This document shows, in pieces, positions 22,801-34,665 of a DNA stretch of 64,000 nt; position 1 is the first letter of the stretch, and every line of letters begins with the position of its first letter. Below the pieces are notes generated by a model. It had not been told where the DNA came from and searched no databases. It worked only from the letters and a program-made list of their open reading frames with translations. The translations under genes were made by a program, and so were the position numbers. The stretch comes from Strigamia acuminata (lineage: Eukaryota; Arthropoda; Chilopoda; Geophilomorpha; Linotaeniidae), in contig OX442317.1 of NCBI GenBank assembly GCA_949358305.1, positions 8,870,186 to 8,934,185 on the forward strand. The letters are read 5' to 3'.

Positions 22801-24919
22801 TTTGGACCTGCGCGGCCAGTTCGGGCACATACAAAGGTCCAGCTGGCGTCTGCTTCGATTTGGACGTCGATGGGCATCCTTTCTTGGGTTGGTCGGCTCT
22901 CGTCATAATAAAAAGTGAATTAATATGCAAAAAACGTGTAAAGAGCCTAAAAATTTTTTAGCGACCGTATGGTGGGCTAGTAAAAATTAGACTGGGGATT
23001 GCCTCTCTTCGTAGCCTTTATGCAGTGGTCATACCCCTGATGTTTTTTCTTTAAAGGTACTATTTAATTATTTAAAAATTAGACAAGCCATAAGTTAACA
23101 ACATTTATTTGCAAGTGTTGTATAAATTAAATTAAATTGGTATTTCAATTAAGAATTTGTACAAAATAACTCCGAAACAAACCAACGTTTCAACGCTTAG
23201 TATTTAACGATTTCTGCATGTTTAATTGATTTGTTTCTCAGCCACAAATTCCTGAATTCCTGATTATTAATTCCAATTACCATTAACAGCACCTAATAGC
23301 CTATTTAAATCACCAGAAGCACATGAATCAGGTATACAAACTGCTACTCTCAAAGTAATAGGTGAATCTTCATCGTTGTGGTTGTGTGTTGAAATCGACT
23401 GGTTTTTATGAAATAGACTCTAATGAACAAGTAATACTGTAGTTAATAGAACGACAAAGTATACGTTTCCCTTGTGCAGCATTTTTCAAACTCTGAGACA
23501 TCTCTAATCTTCACATTTTTGAGATAATATGCTGAGCTATGTTATTACTTTTTGTTGTTTTCACAACTCCAAAATAAAATGAAAAATGAATAATGTTATG
23601 GTACTTTGAAATGTCGATGTTGCTGGATTTAAAACAAAATCTGTATTTTGGTGTATAGATCCATTGACCACTCATGTGTGACAATGGGCAAAATAGTGAC
23701 TTAATTCCACATATAAATTCAGATTTTGCACGTAGAATGAATTTTGATGATTAGTAAAAAATCTATGCTATGTGAATGTGCATTTTAATCATGGGCCCAA
23801 CGTCTGCTACTGGTCCGGGTCCCACCACAGCTTTCAAAAGCCCTGGTACAAAACAATGCAGTCAATGGGCCACTAGGGCTCAGCCGCACAAATTTCTATG
23901 CATGGTAAGAACTTTGAAGCAAAAAATTTGCAAACAACATTTTTTTTTCACTCTGCTACAGCTGGTATTGGAATAATAGAAAACCTTTTTAAAGCTGACA
24001 TTGGAATAATAGTAAATTTTCCTACACAATAAAAACTAAAATTTTCTTATACTAGTATAGTAAAAAATTAAAATATTTTGCCTTTGTCCTTTCATCTTTC
24101 ATGCTAAATAAAAAGAACATATAAAACAGGCAGATAAATTCAAATACTTTGGGTATAAATTTCAACAAAGATCTCAAGCACGATAACACAACACAAGTTC
24201 CTTGTAAAATGTGGATGACAAAATGTTTTTTTTTCTATTATCTAGCAAACCTGCGACCTCGATCTTGCCAGACAAAACAGCATTTCACTGTCCCACATTC
24301 ATGTTTTATAAACATTTTAAAAAAATCAGAAGCATTGAGTTTGAAAAAATGCAAGCACAAGTTTATAATTCTGCCATATTCCAATAATATTCTTCTCTGG
24401 CATTTGCAAATAATTTGCTCCTACCTGAAGAATCTTCTGTTTCGGGTGAATATTAACCCAACAAAACTGGCCATGAAACAGTTCCGCATTTGCCGCGACA
24501 GTATTGCCGGAAATCCCTCCTTGGACAACCTTGTTGCAAAGGGAAAATCTGCCAGACCACACAAGATTTCCTTCAAAAATTCCGCTACCGATTTTCCCAT
24601 AAGCATCAAACACTAAAATACAACAAATCGTTACTACACCAATCATAAAAAAAGCCAAATTCTTACTTTCCAAAGCCCACGGTTGTCCTTCGCTCAAACC
24701 CGTTGCAAACGCTTTTAAATCTTCGACACACTTGACCGAAATATTTCTTCTTTCTAAATCCTGTAAAATCAATAAAGCACCTAGAGGTGACTTGAGAAAC
24801 GTGTACGCATCGCTGGCTTTCTTCAACCAATCGGACATTTTGTTGCCATGATGACCAGCCGAATTGACCTTACGGTCCACATTAGTCAGTAAAAGTATAC
24901 TTAGCAACAAAAACAACAT
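16812..24919 (-). CDS. NRF-6-like membrane acyltransferase, gene B
   Basis: Complete gene of 15 exons on the minus strand: 24919-24667, 24612-24425, 23419-23281, 21816-21726, 19859-19675, 19611-19441, 19212-19110, 19047-18952, 18892-18730, 17950-17871, 17792-17676, 17552-17420, 17354-17180, 17127-16985, 16919-16812. All junctions are GT-AG. Joined, they give 714 residues. Order: signal peptide (MLFLLLSILLL), extracellular NRF domain with Cys pairs including FCW and CIPDSC, first membrane helix (FCLLLLTIILIGTLYDVYL), acyltransferase-3 motif GIR-x10-H, VDTF, then multiple membrane helices and a short tail after IEAPFME. Its size fits the family (about 700-800). Introns 3 and 4 are swollen by a DIRS-like remnant and a Tc1 element, yet the exons remain intact. 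It lacks the three-residue PPF insertion before EIESEK, as gene C does, which suggests B and C are closest relatives. Confidence 0.88.
20237..21640 (+). mobile_element. Decayed Tc1-like transposon in intron 4 of gene B
   Basis: The 1404-bp element has ends CAGTGACCCAAAAAATT and, read inward from the right, CAGTGACTCAAAAAATT, with TA duplications at 20235-20236 and 21641-21642. The ORF at 20568-20912 encodes the N-terminal helix-turn-helix half of a Tc1 transposase. After its stop, further catalytic-core remnants are visible in scattered frames: WRRVIFSNET (the usual SDE is SNE), a GGGSLMVWGC block and a VFQHDNDPKN block. Stops and shifts show it is inactive. Confidence 0.85.
20568..20912 (+). 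pseudogene. Tc1-like transposase, N-terminal fragment
   Basis: The 114-residue open frame begins with a helix-turn-helix (LSLEKRQNVLALVEKG, then VRETAAEVGVSIGSVSTI) typical of Tc1/mariner DNA-binding domains. It stops at 20910-20912, before the catalytic DDE region, which continues in other frames to about 21420. This is a fragment of the element at 20237-21640. Confidence 0.8.
21890..23110 (-). mobile_element. DIRS-like retroelement remnant with inverted terminal repeats
   Basis: In intron 3 of gene B. Left (21890-22010) and right (22985-23110) ends are inverted copies of about 120-150 bp, sharing GGCTACGAAGA, AATCCCCAGTCTAA and GTTGTTAACTTA blocks. On the minus strand the interior encodes the C-terminal part of a tyrosine recombinase: IFTAHSTRA near 22590-22630, then SFAASRGVSL, MKAADWS and the FY containing the probable nucleophilic Tyr at 22290-22400. 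An upstream segment 22930-22640 is open but in other frames. Inverted repeats plus a tyrosine recombinase fit DIRS elements. The rest, including reverse transcriptase, is missing. A Crypton origin is less likely because of the terminal repeats. Confidence 0.65.
22398..22582. mobile_element. hAT MITE inserted in the tyrosine-recombinase remnant
   Basis: The 185-bp element begins CAGGGGTCGGCAACC and ends GGTTGCCGACCCCAG. It is flanked by a perfect 8-bp duplication CCCTAGTA at 22390-22397 and 22583-22590. This start and an 8-bp duplication are hallmarks of hAT elements. It splits the recombinase reading right after its HSTR motif. Confidence 0.9.
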
Positions 24920-25879
24920 TCTTAAGTCAACATGAATTGAGTTTGACAAAATAGAAACTGTATCACACTGCTCATAAGAATCGATTAACAAACATTACTT
25001 GTATAAAAACAGCTGTGACATGTGCTCATCATTTTCGAGTTTTTCAACAAATTTTCCTTATTTCTCAATATCAGCCCTGAAGCCTCAATGTAACAATACT
25101 TCATTAAATATGTGACATACATAATTTTTAGCCTTTATAAAAATATGTCGGGCGTTACGACGGCGGAGGAGGGGGGTCTCAATAATGTTACGTAACATTA
25201 TTGAAATATTGAACATTGTAAAAACATGTGTGTTTACCTTGGGAAGATGAAGTTTAAAACGTCAAAATACTTGTATTCATTTTAACAATATTAACGAAAA
25301 TGTAAAAGTAGGGGCGGATCTACACCAGGGCCCCCAAGACACAACGCAATGTACTATACTCTAACCGAACTCGAATTGAAGCAACAGTCCCATTGGTCGA
25401 GCCAGTTTACTGGAGTACTGATCCGGAAAAGTAGAGTCAAACACCAGAATTGCAAGCAATGTACAGACATTGCAATCGATTGCCTAGGCAACGGCCTAAA
25501 ATTCAAACTTCCAGACGAAGTAACCAATAAACATAACAAACATGAGTTTGACATTTTTATATGCATAAAACTGCATTTCAATGATGGAAATAACATTTCA
25601 AAATAAGAAAAATCGCCAAAATTGAAAAAGTGCCAAAAACGTGCTGATTAGACGTTAAATGACCTAAAAAAAATCGATTTTTCCAGTTGAAATTTGCATA
25701 TCTGGCACAGTTGCAGAAATATGATCAGGAAACTGAGTTTTTTGACGACTTTTTCTTTTTAAGCCAGGACTTTTGCTTATTAGCCGCTACTCTGCACGCT
25801 GCCCATCGCCATCTTTGGGTTGGCAGTCTCTCGCTAACTAGCCCCGCTCATCGACATTCAGCATGCAATCGTCATCCTT

Positions 25880-26457
25880 TTAGACTTCTAAACTCTATGT
25901 TTAGAAAGTCTCATGAAACGGTTCTGTCTGTCCGTCCGTCCGTCCGTCCGTACGCATCCATATCTCAAAATCTATAGCAGGTGGAGACAAACGGATGACG
26001 GCAATAAATTCAGCGTACCTGAATTAGTATCCTCGGAACTTTTCGCAATTTTCCGACCTCCGGTTGAATTAATAAACCGGTTTTAGTGCACTTTTAGCGG
26101 TGTATTCCATGAAAATTACGGAAATGACGTCATCATGACGACGTCATTTCCGTAATTTTCATGGAATAGGCTTGGGACAGACGGAAAACGGAAAACGAGA
26201 AACGGGAAATTATAACGACGGAAATGCGAAGCTAGTGAAACGTTCGTGAAACGCGATTGGTTTACATCCCGGCGCCGGCGTATTACGCGAATTTGGCGGC
26301 GTTTTGGGCGAAGAAGCTTTTGAAATTCAAAATTTGAATGATTTAATTGCGAAATTGGTTGTTTTGTGTCATTAATTTATTATTATTTTTTTTTAATTAG
26401 GGGCAGGGTTTAGAAGTCTCGTGTGTAATGCTTCCCTGCATTACAAATCCCTGCTTG
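25880..26457. mobile_element. TTTAGAAGTCT-type repeat insertion with CCGT tract
   Basis: Starts with a small hairpin (AGACTTCTAAAC / GTTTAGAAAGTCT), continues with a (CCGT)n tract at about 25925-25955, includes the long palindrome at 26103-26168, and ends near GTTTAGAAGTCTCGTG and a trailing AATGCTTCCCTGCATTACAA. The related flank at about 34517 lacks it, giving an empty site. A second family member lies at 31936-32222. Confidence 0.65.
26103..26168. repeat. 66-bp near-perfect palindrome
   Basis: Two 29-bp arms (26103-26131 and 26140-26168) are exact reverse complements around an 8-bp spacer. Each arm contains ATGACGTC, a CRE-like core. It could extrude as a cruciform. It lies inside the inserted repeat 25880-26457. 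Confidence 0.9.
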
Positions 26458-26610
26458 TTTTGCATGCCCACTTCTACGCAGGGGACACCTAATTGCAGTC
26501 ATAGGCATAATCAGCTCGACTAACGCAATGAGAGTATCAAAAATCGAAGTATATATGAATTTTGTACATAGTTACTGTGTTAGTGTAATTTATTTTCATT
26601 GCAAACCGTT

Positions 26611-29600
26611 TTACAGTATCATTAACTTTGTTAATTCCATAAAAGGTGCTTCAATTGATAAATAAATAACCATTGAAGCCAAATAGGTGTAAATTGCAAC
26701 GGGGATAAATGATGAAATCTAAAAACCAAAACCAAATTTAAAAATAAATAAAAAATATATTAAAAGAAAAACAATAAACGTACAATCAGAAATTGTGAAT
26801 AATGTTGGTTTTCATCAGAATTAAAAAGATACAGGGCAATTGTAATTCTTTGAAGCAAGAAGGCGCCATACGTCAAACGACCAAGTGGTTTCCAAAAAGA
26901 CAGAGATAAAAAGCTGTTGACTAAACCTTGAAAAAACAATTGTTTACTCCCATTGGACAAGTAAATAGTTTTTAAACATTCTTAATCATACCACCAAATC
27001 CGTTGCAACACGCGAAGATCATCCACGCCACAGCTAGAGCCCAAGTCGTACCCGCCAAGGCAATGTATAACGAGCTGACGGTTTGTGTTAGATCAGCCTG
27101 ATAAACTCCGAACAAAACACTAGAACTCAACCCGGCAGCAATTAACCAACCCAAAATGACGAATCTCTATAAAAATAAAGAATCGCGGCTATTAAATCAA
27201 GTTATCAAATAAATAAATAGATTAATTTTACTTTGTTTATGGCAGCTTTACATTCGGTTTCCGCCAATAAACAGGCGCACGCCATTCCAATGACAAACGG
27301 AGCAATTCGAGTATAAGGTTTGTTATACACTGATTCCATGTTTTGAGGGGCACTAAAAGTGGTGCTAAAACAGCCACAAAATGTAAATAATTTATTTTAT
27401 GATAGTGCGCAGACAGTTTGATTTTGGTTTATATCAAATGCAACTAGTGAAATATCAAAAGAAAATTAAGTATTGTTAACCTTGACGTCGTAAGCCTCAA
27501 TGATAATTTAAAATTGTTGTAAGTAGCGAGAGAACCAAGAGATATCCAATGAGTGAGGATAAAGCATCCAGCAATGACTGCAGACATAATTTTATTTCTA
27601 ATAAAAACAAAATGTTTAATTATAGGCTAACTACTCCTGTATAATAAGAAACATTTAATAATTAAAATTACTAACCTGTATAGAAAAATCAAAATGAGTG
27701 GACTTAAAATGTGCAACTGCATGTCAAGAGCTAGATACCACGACTGTGGCAAACACTACATAAAGTAAAAATGTATGTGAAAAGCTAACATTGAAAATAC
27801 CTAGTTAAAATAGTTAAATGCGGTTAAATGCATTTATGATGTGTTTTCGAGATTGTGATGATGTTGCTCTTGCATATTAACTACCAACAAGCAAAAGTTT
27901 GTTTACAATATTCCTAGAGAATAGTAGGAATAGGATACTCGGAATAATTTGAGGATTTCGTTGCGATTGTGGCTACAGTGCGTATGGCTAAGCCGTGCAC
28001 AAATGCTTCAAATCGGCCTTCGAAGTTTCAAGAAACCAAAAGACCCGCTATGGACATGGACCCCATGTTTGGTCGATTTTTTAAGTAAAAAAGTGCGTTT
28101 TATGGTATCAAGTTTATGTAGAAAAAAAATAATAACTTGTGGAATATTCCACAGGGAACTGCTAGTTTCATTTAAATATGCATTGTAGAACTAAATAAAC
28201 AATCGTTGTATAACTACTAAAACAGCAAAGGAACTAAACAAGCAGGTAGTATTTGACAGTTTAGACCAATATTTTACTTACGTCTGCAGAAAGCAATTTA
28301 AAGTTGTTTATGTACACAAGATGAGTCCACCAATGTCCAGCACAATGTGAATTCAAAATTAGATACCAGATGGGGCTATTACTGTAGTACGGATGTAAAG
28401 TAGTTTGGAAAATAATAAGGACTACTGCATAAACAGGTGTAAGTCTAAATAAATATAAGCTTAGTGGCATTTAACAGCAGTTTTGTGTACATTAGTTGTT
28501 ACCTCAAGTAGCGTTGTAAATAAAACTTTGGTATCCACATCAAATTCCCGTCTCTTCCTTTCAGCTGTTTAAAATGAGAAAGTGTCAAGACGAGACCACT
28601 AAAACAAAGTGTGGAATACATTTCACATCATATTTATTCAAAATATTCAAAATATTTTACCTTAAAACAAGGAACGTGTCAACCGAAACGAATCCTAGGA
28701 CAATAGTTGCAAAGTTAAACAAGTTATTAGCAGATGCATCTAAGCCAACCATGATATTATCCACTGAAAGATAAATATTTAGTGTTTTCATTAGTAGATT
28801 GTGCAGTTGAGAGGTATTTAAAATCTTTTTCCCATTTCAATGAGAGATAAGGAAGGATGTTTGGAAATGCACCGAGATGAAAACCTGAAAAGTTAATGAA
28901 TACTCTTATAGAATTTTAAATAGTTACATGTTCCTGGCACTGCAAAACCAAGTGTAATGTGCGCGTAAATAATGGACAGCATAGCAAGCACACGAATACC
29001 GTCCAAACATTTCAGACTATCCATTTGTGATTGACAATTAAATAGTTTTGCACCATTTGACAAAATCGAAAAGCAAAGGAGAACTTTACCACAAGCGCCT
29101 ATAATCAAAATGTAATGAAATGCTATAAAACTAAACTACACAAATATATTTTTACAGTTACCGGCATCTTTTTTAACTTCAGAACTATCTTCCTGAGTTT
29201 GCAGCAGTTTTTCACTTTCAATTTCAAGTCCATTTGCTAGTGACTGTTTAATTATCCTATTTTGTACAGTTGAACTAAATGAATGCAGATACACGTCGTA
29301 CAAAGTTCCAATCAGAATTATTGTGACCATTAATAAGCAAAACATTCTGCAAGTATAAACGTAGAAATAAATCTGTCAATTTTATTCCTGGCAAATTCTT
29401 TACATGCCTTTCAGTAAAACGTTGTTGTAGTAAATTTTGGTTATTCTAGACAAACTTTGGTAAAATACATAGAACATTTCAACAACGTTTTAATGACACT
29501 TCAGGGACGTATACACTGGGTGTTTAGTGTGTGCAAGAAACAATGATGCTACAAGATTGACTTTAACTAGGATGGGGTGGAAAAAATAATAATTAGCATG

Positions 29601-32600
29601 AATAAAATGTATAAATTTATTCTGTTAACTATTTTCCCATTTCAATTTGTCAACTGTGCCATAAGAGGCAGATGAGGCTCGTGCTACTTATAAATTGTCA
29701 CGGACACACACCTGTTTGTTACGCTGCAAGGACTCCATGTGTCGGAATATGCATTGATAACAAGTACAATTTAATGCCTTGTGTGGCATTGATACTTTGC
29801 CACAAGGCAAAAGGAAAAACAGACAACCACTTCCGGGTGCAGGCTATTTCCACTTGCTAATCTGAAGACAAAGGTTTTTAATAAAAACCTCAATATCAAA
29901 CCCCAATATCTCAACAACCTGACCACGGATTTTTTTTTTTAAATTGAGATATTGGGGTTTGAAGTTGTGGCACCAGATTTGGAAATTTAGTACAAGTCTT
30001 TTTTGTGCCATATTCAAATGCTTGCTGCTCGAAAACTAAGAGGGGTAGAGACTTGTGCTTTTCACGGTTTGTTTAGGAGAAAGTCCTCTATCTTTTCGTG
30101 TAAAAACCATTGAAATCCGTGGTAAAAAAAATTGGGATTTGTTCTATCTGTAATTTGGGCGAATGTGAATGTGGTGCCAACTTCAGCCTGGTAAGAATAT
30201 TATCGATCACGACTGAACCTTTGGCATTTATAGTCAGTGCCTACTGTTTCGGGGATGCTCTATTAAAATTTATTTTTCGTCTTCTTTATCAATTATGATG
30301 TTTGTTTTAGTCATTTTGGTTAATTTAGACCAATTCAGAGATCTATTTTCCTCATTTTCGTTAATTTAGACCAATTCAGAGATCTATTTTCCTCATTTTC
30401 GTTAATTTAGACCAATTCAGAGATCTATTTTCCTCATTTTCGTTAATTTAGACCAATTCAGAGATCTATTTTCCTCATTTTCGTTAATTTAGACATTTAT
30501 TTTAGTCGTTTTGGTTAATTTATACCAATTCAGACATTTACCTTACTCATTTTCGTTAATTTAGACATTTATTTTAGTCGTTTTGGTCATTATAGACATT
30601 GAATTCGATCATTTGAGACATAAAATTCAGTCGTTTTGGTCATTTCAGACTTTGAATTCAGTAATTTAGACCCGCGTTGTAAGGAATACGGCGTTGAATA
30701 GCCACCTCTATTAAAGCATTTATGGTACTCCGTATATGTTTAACATATTTTGATTGAAAATTCCGGTATTTGGGTCCTAATTTCATGCCATCGTTAGCCC
30801 CGATTGGCATCACAGCGGAAATTCAGTCGTATAAAGAAGAAATTGACGAGCGGTCGGGTCTTTGTACTATTTGAGTGAAGGCAGAAGGCAGGCAACGTTT
30901 TCAGATTATTGATACTCGAAGACAGTCGGCTGGGTTTGGTTTTTACTTTTTGGATTGAAATTATTTTATTTCTTAATCTTTTTTAGGATTTTACTGGGAC
31001 AAGTTTTAATTTTGTCGGGTTGCAACAATAAATAAAATAAAAATTCATACAAAACTTAATTTAGGACTCCTCAATCGAAGCCAAACGAATGCAACCTAAC
31101 CGACCGGTAGCATCACAGCCGCTTGATGGCGCCACCATCGTGTACCACGTGACACGATTGCCATGAGAACAATGGGAAATGGGGAGAGTGCCGCCTCTTA
31201 CATTCTTTAATCTATGCGCAACACTTACATAGCGATAAGGGCAGCTGTGTCCTTCCAAATGTTAGGATATGAATGACAGTGACTGGATATTTTGACATAC
31301 TCCTTAAGATTTTGTATATCTGAAATGTTCGACAATTACAAATTATACTAGGCAAATAAGAATTATTAACTTAGGGCTTGTCTAATTTGTAAATAAATAA
31401 ATGGGGATTGGCGCTCTTCGTAGCCTTTGTATGGTGGTCATGTGGTCATACTCCTGGTGTTTTTTCTTTAAAGATACTATTTAATTTTTTTAAATTAGAC
31501 AAGCCTTAAGTTAACAACATTTATTTGCCAATGCTTCTCAGCTACAAATTCCTGAATTCCTGAGGATTAATTCCAATTACCATTAATAGCACCTAATAGC
31601 CTATTTAAATCACCAGAAGCACATGAATCAGGTATACAAACTGCTACTCTCAAAGCAAAAGCTGAATTTCCATCGTTCTGGGTATTGTGTGTTGAAATCG
31701 ACTGGTTTTTATGAAATAGACTCTAATGAACGAGTAATACTGTAGTTAATAGAATGACAAAGTATACGTTTTCCTTGTGCAGCATTTTTCAAACTCTGAG
31801 ACATTTCTAATCTCCACATTATTGAGATAACGTGCTGTTATTCCTGTTGTTTCGTTTCTTTTTAGTATCACACTAGTGGGTCTCCATGCGGGCCGCGCTG
31901 CGTCAACCGTGGCAATGTTTCGCAAAATTTGATTAATTTTTAGACTCCTAAACTTTATGTTTAGAAAGTCTAATAAAACGGTTCTGTACATCCGCCCGTC
32001 CGTCTGTCCGCATCAAGTCCTCCAAAACGAAAGCAGCTAGAGCCAAACGGGCAACTGCAATAAACTCAGCATACCTTCAATAGGTGACTAAGAAAATTTC
32101 TCCGACTATTTTTTTTTTCGACATCAATTTAGACGGACAGATGTATTTCTATATACGTGTAGAAGGGGTTTAGAAGTCTAAGATGCAATGCTTCCGTGAA
32201 TTACAGATACAATCTTGTTTCTGTCTATTTTCACCATTTTTCTGCCTATTTTCACCATTTTCACCATGAAATAGTGACTTTGATGTGTCCTTAACTCGGA
32301 TGTCTTTGTATGTGTTGTTTAATCATGGACCCAACGTCTGCTACTGGTCTGTGTAGAAAACAATGACAGATGTAGTCAATGGGCCACTGGGGCTCAGCCG
32401 CACAAATTTCTATGCATGGTAAGGGCTTTGAAGCAAAAAATTTGCATACAACATTTTTTTTTCACTCTGCTACAGCTGGTATTGGAATAATAGAAAACTT
32501 TTTTAAAGCTGACATTGGAATAACAGTAAATTTTCCTATATTTTCCACAATTTCCGCAGAATGAGTGTTTTCGGCTGTATCCACCAGGTAGTGCAAAAAC

Positions 32601-33696
32601 TCACTGATAAGTTGTGACTTTGCACATAGAATTAATTTTGATCATTGCTAAAAATATATGTTTTGTGCATTTTATTCGTGGGCCAAATATCTGCCACTGG
32701 TCTGGGCCACCTAAGAGTTGAGAAATACTCTAAAACGAGACGAATTGCCAAAATCAAAGCGTCCTATTTTCATTTTTATTGTACCACATACTGTCGGTAC
32801 AATGGTGATACAGCTGGCATTGGAATAACAAAACACTTAAATCTGGCATTGGAATACTCTGTAGAAGGAAAGCTCTCCTTTCAACTGCTATTTTCATTTA
32901 ATTGTATCATGTACTGTACTCTGTATAATAAAAACAGAAAGAAAAAAATATTTTTTTTCTTCCATTCTAAATGAAAAGAACATAAAATAGGCAGACAAAT
33001 GTGAACAGTCTTGATTAGATCTCAAGAAAGATCTCAAGAGTGATAAATTTGATGCAAAATGTGTATGACCAGACGTTTTTATGCCTCGATCTTTCCGGAT
33101 ATAAATTTTTTTTAGAAACAACGAAAGCATGGAGTTTTAAAATCAATGTAAGCCTAATATATTGTTCTCTGGCATTTATTAAACTGCCTACCTGAAGAAT
33201 CTTCTCCTTTGGGTCAATGACAATCCAACAAAACTGGCCATGGAATAGTTCCACATTTGTAGCACCAGCATTGCCGGAAATCCCTCCTTGGACAACATTC
33301 TTGCAAAGGGAATATCTGCCAGACCACACAAGATTTCCTTCAGAAACTCCACTACCGATTTTCCCATAAGCATCAAACACTAAAATAAAACAAGGCGTGA
33401 CTACACCAATCATTTAAGCTTAACTAAATCAAAGTCTTACTTTCCAATGCCCATTTCTGTCCTTCGGTCAAACCAGTTGCAAACGCTTTGAAATCTTCGA
33501 CACACTTGACCGAAATATTTCTACTTTGTAAATACTGTAAAGCCAGCGAAGCACCCAGAGGTGTCTTGAGAAACGTGTACGCATCGCTCGCTTTCTTCAA
33601 CCAATCGGAGAATTTGTTGCCGGGATGATGACCACCTGAATGGACTTTAGAGTTGACATTGGTCAGTGAAATTAAGCCGAGAAGCAAAAATAACAT
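26611..33696 (-). CDS. NRF-6-like membrane acyltransferase, gene C
   Basis: Complete gene of 15 exons on the minus strand: 33696-33441, 33379-33192, 31722-31581, 31319-31229, 29346-29162, 29098-28928, 28763-28661, 28598-28503, 28444-28282, 27755-27676, 27597-27481, 27364-27232, 27166-26992, 26926-26784, 26718-26611. The spliced frame gives 716 residues. Domains are in the same order as gene B: signal peptide (MLFLLLGLISL), NRF domain, membrane helix, GIR-x10-H with YAH, VDTF, further helices. It has an extra Pro codon in exon 1 (HHPGNK) and one extra codon in exon 3. Intron 4 (29347-31228) is enlarged by a minisatellite and other repeats; intron 3 carries the DIRS-like remnant also seen in A and B. 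Exon sequence is intact, so it is probably functional. Confidence 0.87.
29880..31060. repeat. Repeat block in intron 4 of gene C
   Basis: A short imperfect inverted repeat (AATATTGGGGTTTGA against TCAAACCCCAATATC) lies at 29893-29962. Four to five copies of a 41-bp minisatellite (TTTCGTTAATTTAGACCAAT plus CAGAGATCTATTTTCCTCA) lie at 30310-30500, with degenerate copies to 30660. The remainder to 31060 is unrecognised and ends in A-rich sequence. No coding region is convincing. Confidence 0.6.
31354..31535. mobile_element. DIRS-like inverted terminal repeat remnant in gene C
   Basis: Same position (intron 3) and same sequences as the remnants in genes A and B, including GCTCTTCGTAGCC and inverted TTAACTTAGGGCTTGTCTAA-type ends. 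It has lost the interior and carries a small local duplication of GTGGTCAT. Confidence 0.6.
31936..32222. mobile_element. Second TTTAGAAGTCT-type repeat, in intron 2 of gene C
   Basis: It begins with the same hairpin (AGACTCCTAAAC / GTTTAGAAAGTCT), has a CCGTCCGT tract near 31995 and ends GTTTAGAAGTCTAAGATGC. It is shorter than the copy at 25880-26457. Confidence 0.6.
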
Positions 33697-34665
33697 TTCT
33701 AGGTGAAAAAGAATTTACAGAAAAGAAAAGTGTGTGGCATTGGTCATGAGTCGATCAAAAATAATAATAAAACATCTGCGAAGTGCGCAACGCTTACGAG
33801 ATTTTCAATAGAGTTTCCTCTTCTCTATGTCAACCTTGACAATGACAACTAGGTATTAAACATTTTCTAAAGTTTCTGCTAAAGTTGATGCTACACAGTT
33901 TTTATGTCTGTTAACCGCCGAGGGCTCGGGCCTGATATTTATCACACAAGCAAGTAAACTATATACAGGGTGGAAGAAAAGTCTGGTTCTATACTAAATA
34001 TTTCTGAAAGTGCTGACAATGCATCTAATCTAATGATAGTAAAGTATTAAAGTTGGATGGGGCAATTTTTTGGTGGCCTAAAATTTGACCTTGGCTTGTT
34101 CCTTCAAGGTCATTGGAAAATTATCTTGGAAACCATTAGAGATAGACAGAAATTTCCAATTGTAAATTTGTAGAGCAACATTTATTTAGTCTAAAAATGA
34201 CTACTCCTCAAATCTTTTCTACTAAAAAAAATTAAGAAAAAAGTAACCTGTGGAAAAATTGAAAAATTGCCAAAATCATGCTAATTAGACGTAAAATGAC
34301 CTAAAAAATCGATTTCCCCAGTTGGAATTTGCATATCTGGCACCGTTGCAGAAATATGGGCAGGAAACTGAGTTTTTTGACGACTTTTTCTTTTTAAGCC
34401 AGGACTTTTGCTTATTAGCCGCTACTCTGCACGTTGCCCATCGCCATCTTTGGGTTGGCAGTCTCTCGCTAACTAGCCCCGCTCATCGAAATTCAGAATG
34501 CAATCATCATCCTTTTTTGCATGCCCACTTCTATGCAGGGGACACCTAATTGCAGTCATAGGCATAACCAGCTCGACTAACGCATTGAGAGTATCAAAAA
34601 TAGAAGTATACGAATTTTGTACTTAGTTACTGTGTTAGTGTAATTTATTTTCATTGCAAACCGTT
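33697..34665. other. Intergenic region between genes C and D
   Basis: No gene. Positions 34245-34517 match 25615-25880 closely. The join at 34517 represents the site without the 25880-26457 insertion. The last 130 bp match the 3' flank of gene C. Confidence 0.6.

Larger units (their letters stand above)
24920..26610. other. Intergenic region between genes B and C
   Basis: Contains a fragment of the GGGACCGGCC repeat (25145-25235), a 25615-25870 block also present at 34245-34510 downstream of gene D, and an inserted repeat (25880-26457). A plus-strand open stretch at 25349-25603 has no recognisable domain. The final 200 bp before 26611 are the conserved 3' flank shared with the other NRF-like copies. 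Confidence 0.55.

Noticed and set aside
22229-22930. Cellular recombinase or integrase gene
   Set aside because: Fragments in different frames between inverted repeats, split by a MITE; a retroelement remnant explains it.
25349-25606. 85-codon plus-strand frame upstream of gene C flank
   Set aside because: No recognisable motif, opposite strand also open, absent from the paralogous region at 34230.
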